Assembly (NCBI GenBank): GCA_015494845.1 | Contig: WGAL01000212.1 | Location: forward strand, 1-6,576 | From: Melioribacteraceae bacterium | GTDB taxonomy: Bacteria > Bacteroidota > Ignavibacteria > Ignavibacteriales > Melioribacteraceae | Reading direction: 5' to 3' | Length of the DNA stretch: 6,576 bases | In this document: one piece after another, positions 1 to 3,813 of the stretch | Numbering within the stretch: the first letter of the stretch is position 1 | Layout: every line of letters starts with the position of its first letter | Program-made: the position numbers and the translations under genes | Notes under the pieces: model-generated | Told to the model about the DNA's origin: nothing | Database searches by the model: none | Seen by the model: only the letters and a program-made list of their open reading frames with translations

Positions 1-2
1 AT

Positions 3-2222
3 TTCGGCAAAAAGTCGGTGGGGCTTTCATTTGCGGACGTTTCAACCGGCGAGTTTTACGCTTACGAAGTTCAAAACGAAAAACTTAACGAGCAATTTGC
101 TCTGATAAATCCGTCCGAAGTTCTTCTTTCCAAGGAAACGTTTTACGATTTCGGCGACCACGTTCGCAGTTTTTTGCCCGGCGTTAGAATCACAAAAACG
201 GAAGATTGGTTTTTCGATTACGATTTTGCTTTCGATTTGCTTACTCAACATTTCGGCGTCAAATCGCTAAAAGGGTTCGGGCTTGAAAATAAAAACGAAG
301 CGGTTGTAGCCGCCGGAGTTGTTCTGAAATATTTGCAAGAAACCCAGCGCGCGAAACTTCCGCACATCAATAAAATTTCGCTTTACAATCCGACCGATTA
401 CATGGCGTTGGATTTATCCACAAAGCGCAATCTTGAAATTTTGCAAACGTTGCAGGACGGAACGCGCGAGGGAACGCTAATCCAAACTTTGGATTACACA
501 AAAACGCCGATGGGCGGAAGAATGCTTAAAAAGTGGATTTCCGCGCCATTGACGAAAGTCGAGAAAATACAAAAGCGGCTTGACAGCGTTGAAAATTTGG
601 TAAACAACAAAGCGCTTCGGGAAAATTTGCAGAACGAATTAAGGGAGATCGGCGACATTGAACGGTTGATTTCCCGCATCAGCACGGGACGCGCTAATCC
701 GCGCGAACTTGTGAATATTAAAAATTCGTTGAAAAAAATTCCTTTGATTAGTCAACTGCTTGACGTCGCCGAAGCGGAAAAATTAAAACAACTGAACGAA
801 AATCTCAACGATTTGGAAATTCTCGTTAATCAAATCGAAAATGCAATTGCGGACGAACCGCCGATTTCAATAACCGACGGCGGAATTATTCGCGAAGGTT
901 ACAGCGCGGAATTGGATGAACTGCGCGACATAAAACATAACGCAAAAAAATGGATTGCGGAATTTCAAGAAAAAGAACGCGCGCGAACCGGTATTCCGTC
1001 GCTGAAAGTCGGCTTTAACAAGGTTTTCGGTTATTACATCGAGGTAAGCAACGCGCATAAAAATAAAATTCCCGAAAATTACATTCGCAAGCAAACTTTG
1101 GTAAACGGCGAAAGATTTATTACGCCGGAACTGAAAGATTACGAGGATAAAATTCTCAACGCGCAGGAAAAAATCGAGGAAATCGAATATTCGCTGTTCG
1201 ATGAAATTAGAAAGAGCGCGGCGAAGTTTTCGAAGGAAATTCAGCAGAACGCGGCGATTATTGCCGAGATTGATTGCTATCTTTCTTTTGCGCAAGCCGC
1301 TGTTGAAAATAATTACGTAAAGCCTGAACTCAACAACGGAAACAAAATTGAAATTATTAAGGGAAGGCATCCGGTAATTGAAAAAACGTTGCCGCCTGGC
1401 GAAAAGTTCACGCCGAACGATTTGGTTCTTGATAATTCGGAAAGACAGATAATAATTTTAACAGGTCCGAATATGGCGGGGAAATCGGTTTATTTGCGCC
1501 AAGCCGGATTGATTGTTCTGCTTGCTCAAACCGGTTCTTTTGTGCCTGCCAAAAAAGCGGAAATCGGAATTGTCGATAGAATTTTTACGCGCGTCGGCGC
1601 AAGCGATAATATTTCCGCCGGCGAATCGACTTTCTTGGTGGAAATGCACGAAACGGCGAACATTTTGAACAACGCAACGCCGAGAAGTCTGATTTTATTG
1701 GACGAAATCGGACGCGGCACAAGCACGTTCGACGGAATTTCAATTGCGTGGGCGATTACCGAATATCTTCACGAAAATCCGAACGTTGCGGCGAAAACGC
1801 TTTTTGCCACTCATTACCACGAATTGAACGAAATGGCAAATCTTTTCCCGCGAATAAAAAATATGCGCGTCGAAGTTAGGGAATACGGCGACAAAGTAAT
1901 CTTTTTGCACAAAGTCTCCGAAGGAAGCGCCGACCACAGTTACGGAATTCAAGTCGCTCAAATGGCTGGACTGCCGCCTTTCGTAACGAAACGCGCAAAG
2001 GAAATTCTGAATAATCTTGAAGGAAAAGAACTGACGCCTTACGAAATAAAACGGAAACGGAAAATCAAAAAGATTGAAAACGATTTGCAGTATAACTTGT
2101 TTGAGTTCCAAGACGACGAGTTAAGAAAGGAAATTTCGGATATTCCGATAAACGAAATGACGCCGATTGACGCGCTGAATAAGTTAAACGAACTGAAAAA
2201 GAAAGTAAAAGAAAATAAATAG
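3..2222 (+). CDS. mutS: DNA mismatch repair protein MutS, 5' end outside the window
   Basis: MutS recognises base mismatches and small loops and, with ATP, recruits MutL to start mismatch repair in the cytoplasm. The frame is open to the left edge (FGKKS precedes the GTG at 18), so the GTG is not the true start. The missing part is the N-terminal mismatch-reading domain with its Phe-X-Glu motif. By comparison with E. coli MutS (about 853 residues), the visible part begins in the connector region (GLSFADVSTGEF). It continues through the lever (MALDLSTKRNLEI near 402) and clamp (PPISITDGG near 855). The ATPase is intact: Walker A GPNMAGKS at 1464-1487, the ASDNISAGESTF signature, Walker B ILLDEIGRGTS with Asp-Glu at 1701-1706, and the H-loop His of FATHYHE at 1812-1814. 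QYNLF at 2088-2102 looks like a sliding-clamp binding motif. It is followed by the usual C-terminal helical tail (MTPIDALNKLNEL). No frameshift or missing key residue is seen. Confidence 0.97.
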   Translation, partial: FGKKSVGLSFADVSTGEFYAYEVQNEKLNEQFALINPSEVLLSKETFYDFGDHVRSFLPGVRITKTEDWFFDYDFAFDLLTQHFGVKSLKGFGLENKNEAVVAAGVVLKYLQETQRAKLPHINKISLYNPTDYMALDLSTKRNLEILQTLQDGTREGTLIQTLDYTKTPMGGRMLKKWISAPLTKVEKIQKRLDSVENLVNNKALRENLQNELREIGDIERLISRISTGRANPRELVNIKNSLKKIPLISQLLDVAEAEKLKQLNENLNDLEILVNQIENAIADEPPISITDGGIIREGYSAELDELRDIKHNAKKWIAEFQEKERARTGIPSLKVGFNKVFGYYIEVSNAHKNKIPENYIRKQTLVNGERFITPELKDYEDKILNAQEKIEEIEYSLFDEIRKSAAKFSKEIQQNAAIIAEIDCYLSFAQAAVENNYVKPELNNGNKIEIIKGRHPVIEKTLPPGEKFTPNDLVLDNSERQIIILTGPNMAGKSVYLRQAGLIVLLAQTGSFVPAKKAEIGIVDRIFTRVGASDNISAGESTFLVEMHETANILNNATPRSLILLDEIGRGTSTFDGISIAWAITEYLHENPNVAAKTLFATHYHELNEMANLFPRIKNMRVEVREYGDKVIFLHKVSEGSADHSYGIQVAQMAGLPPFVTKRAKEILNNLEGKELTPYEIKRKRKIKKIENDLQYNLFEFQDDELRKEISDIPINEMTPIDALNKLNELKKKVKENK

Positions 2223-2225
2223 GAG
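2221..2225 (+). promoter_or_regulatory. Ribosome binding site overlapping the mutS stop codon
   Basis: AGGAG lies 7 bases before the ATG at 2233. Its first two bases are also the last two of the mutS TAG stop (2220-2222). The placement fixes the start of the downstream gene and implies that ribosomes finishing mutS arrive at its initiation site. Confidence 0.8.
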
Positions 2226-2232
2226 TTTAGAA

Positions 2233-2556
2233 ATGGAAAGAAAATTTATTGCAGTTGGCGTTGATGAAAACGAACAAATCTGGAAAGGACATTTCGGGAT
2301 TGCGCCTTATTTTTACATTTACGACGAAAATAAAAATTTCATCGAAAAAAGATTAAATCCGTACGGAATTCTCGCCGAGGGAAAACACACGCATCACGAT
2401 AATCCCAAGTTGATTATCGAATTCCTTAAAGATTGCAAGGTTTTTGTAGCGCACAAAATGGGACAAGAAAGCCGGATAAAATTAGAGCAAAATTTCGGCG
2501 TTCGTCCGGTAATTGTCGATACTAAAAATATTGAAGAAGCGCTGGCTTCCGTTTAA
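2233..2556 (+). CDS. NifX/NifB C-terminal-like dinitrogenase cofactor family protein
   Basis: This is a small stand-alone protein of 107 residues with the fold of the dinitrogenase iron-molybdenum cofactor biosynthesis family (NifX, NafY, the NifB C-terminus and orphan MTH1175-like proteins). Seen directly: an N-terminal strand KFIAVGVDEN; the family hallmark GHFGIAPYFYIYD (HFG at residues 20-22); then LNP and a His-rich stretch KHTHHDN (51-57); then LIIEFLKDCKVFVAHKMGQES (single Cys at 68); and a C-terminal GVRPVIVDTKNIEEAL. Family members with nitrogenase roles carry Fe-S or FeMo cofactor precursors. Here no nif gene is visible, so a general metal or Fe-S cluster binding role is the safest inference and the substrate is unknown. 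The His cluster and Cys68 are plausible ligands. The start has a good AGGAG 7 bases upstream. It sits 10 bases after mutS and overlaps the transporter gene, so it is probably in the same transcript. Confidence 0.85.
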   Translation: MERKFIAVGVDENEQIWKGHFGIAPYFYIYDENKNFIEKRLNPYGILAEGKHTHHDNPKLIIEFLKDCKVFVAHKMGQESRIKLEQNFGVRPVIVDTKNIEEALASV

Positions 2557-2558
2557 TG
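2554..2558 (+). promoter_or_regulatory. TAATG stop/start overlap for translational coupling
   Basis: The TAA of the NifX-like gene (2554-2556) shares its last A with the ATG of the transporter (2556-2558). No clear Shine-Dalgarno sequence is seen in the 20 bases before this ATG. The transporter is therefore probably translated by ribosomes that terminate and restart here. The coupling is inferred from the overlap only. Confidence 0.6.
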
Positions 2559-3776
2559 CAAAATCTTAAGCGGAATTTTTACGCGCTTGTTTGGCACGGC
2601 TTCTGGCTTGCTTTGGCGCAGACTTTCGCCGAACGCAACACAATTTTACCCGCTTTAATTTTGAGCGTCGGCGGAACGCAAACCACTTTGGGAATTTTAA
2701 CTTCCGTCGTAATCGGCGTTCCGTTTTTGGCGCAGTTAATTTTTGCGGGTTACCTCAACAAAAAAAAATATAAGAAAAAATATTTGTTGCTCGGTATTTT
2801 ATTGCGCGTTTCCGCCTTCGCCGGATTGAGTTTTACCGTGTTCTTTTACGACAAAGTTTCGGCGAATTTCGTTCTTGCAATCATTTTTATTTTGATGCTT
2901 ATTTTCAGCGTAAGCGGAGCGTTTGCAGGTGTTTCGTACACGGATATCGTCGGCAAAAGTATGGATACGCCGACGAGGAAAAAATTTCTTGTTACGCGCC
3001 AATTTTTAAGCGGCGTGGGACTTTTAATTTCGGCGCTTACCGCGCGGCAATTGTTGAAAATGTTCGACTATCCGCAAAATTATCAAGTTCTTTTCGGAAT
3101 TGCGGCAATTCTTCTTTTTATCGCTTCGTTCGGATTTATGGCAATAAAGGAAAAACCTTCCGAGATTAAGGAAAACCAAAGTACAATTTGGGAAGTGCTT
3201 AAATCCGTGCCGGATATTTTGCGGAAAGACAATAATTTCAGAACGTTCATAATTATCGTAAACCTAACCGGCTTTGCGCTAACGATAATTCCCTTTTACA
3301 TTGCGCTCGGGAAATCCGTTTTTCAAATTGCCGAGAAGCAAATCGGAAATCTTTTGCTTGTTCAAATTGTGGGAATGATTTTGTCGAATCTTTTTTGGTC
3401 GAAATACGTTCACACGAAAGGTTATAAAAACGTGCTGAAAGTTTTCATAATGTTTCAGTTTTCGCTTCCATTGGTTTTTCTTTTGGTCGCTTACAATTTG
3501 CCCTTCATTTATTACAACGCATTGTTTTTCTTGGTTGGATTAAGCATAAGCGCGCAAAAGATTTCAATCGAAGGAATACTTTACGAAATCACCACCGAAA
3601 CAAATCGCGCGCTCTACAGCGGAGTTTACGGAGCGCTTTCAATTACGATTTCGCTTTTCCCTCTCTTTTCCGGCATTTTGATGACTTCAATCGGTTTTAC
3701 CCCGATATTTATCGCAGTTAGTTTAATTGCCTCAGTTGCTTTTCTTTATTTGAGAAAATTACAATTGGAAGTTTAA
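2556..3776 (+). CDS. Major facilitator superfamily (MFS) transporter, 12 predicted helices
   Basis: This is an inner-membrane secondary transporter of 406 residues, the usual MFS length. Twelve hydrophobic segments can be picked out in two halves. The first six run from FYALVWHGFWLALAQTF to LLFIASFGFMAI (about residue 195). A charged cytoplasmic loop (KEKPSEIKENQ, then VPDILRKDNNF) follows. Six more helices run from TFIIIVNLTGFALTIIPFY to FIAVSLIASVAFLYL. The loop between helices 2 and 3 is AGYLNKKKYKKKYLL. It keeps the position and positive charge of MFS motif A but lacks the classical G-X3-D-R-X-G-R-R residues. An N-terminal RNTILPALILSVGG segment is typical of one poorly characterised MFS branch. 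The substrate cannot be read from the sequence. Its overlap with the NifX-like gene hints at a functional link, but this is not proof. The gene ends 37 bases from the convergent protease gene. Confidence 0.88.
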   Translation: MQNLKRNFYALVWHGFWLALAQTFAERNTILPALILSVGGTQTTLGILTSVVIGVPFLAQLIFAGYLNKKKYKKKYLLLGILLRVSAFAGLSFTVFFYDKVSANFVLAIIFILMLIFSVSGAFAGVSYTDIVGKSMDTPTRKKFLVTRQFLSGVGLLISALTARQLLKMFDYPQNYQVLFGIAAILLFIASFGFMAIKEKPSEIKENQSTIWEVLKSVPDILRKDNNFRTFIIIVNLTGFALTIIPFYIALGKSVFQIAEKQIGNLLLVQIVGMILSNLFWSKYVHTKGYKNVLKVFIMFQFSLPLVFLLVAYNLPFIYYNALFFLVGLSISAQKISIEGILYEITTETNRALYSGVYGALSITISLFPLFSGILMTSIGFTPIFIAVSLIASVAFLYLRKLQLEV

Positions 3777-3813
3777 CGCTTCGTCTGCTATAAAACGCTC
3801 AAATTGTGCGTTC

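Noticed and set aside
18..20. GTG as the start codon of MutS.
   Set aside because: The frame continues open to the window edge and the family has more than 120 residues upstream of this point.
867..1370. 167-codon minus-strand open frame inside mutS.
   Set aside because: It lies wholly antisense to well-conserved MutS coding sequence, has no recognisable motif or ribosome site, and is best explained as a shadow frame.
3041..3052. GCGGCAAT inside the transporter gene as another copy of the repeat tail.
   Set aside because: No matching head or palindrome is nearby. It encodes ordinary residues (ARQLL) of a helix boundary and is a chance match.
3777..3813. Possible bidirectional terminator between the convergent genes: AACGC (3794-3798) could pair with GCGTT (3808-3812).
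   Set aside because: The stem is only 5 base pairs with a 9-base loop and no clean T-run follows on either strand. A GAAG/CTTC pair at 3768-3782 is weaker still. Termination here is expected but not shown.
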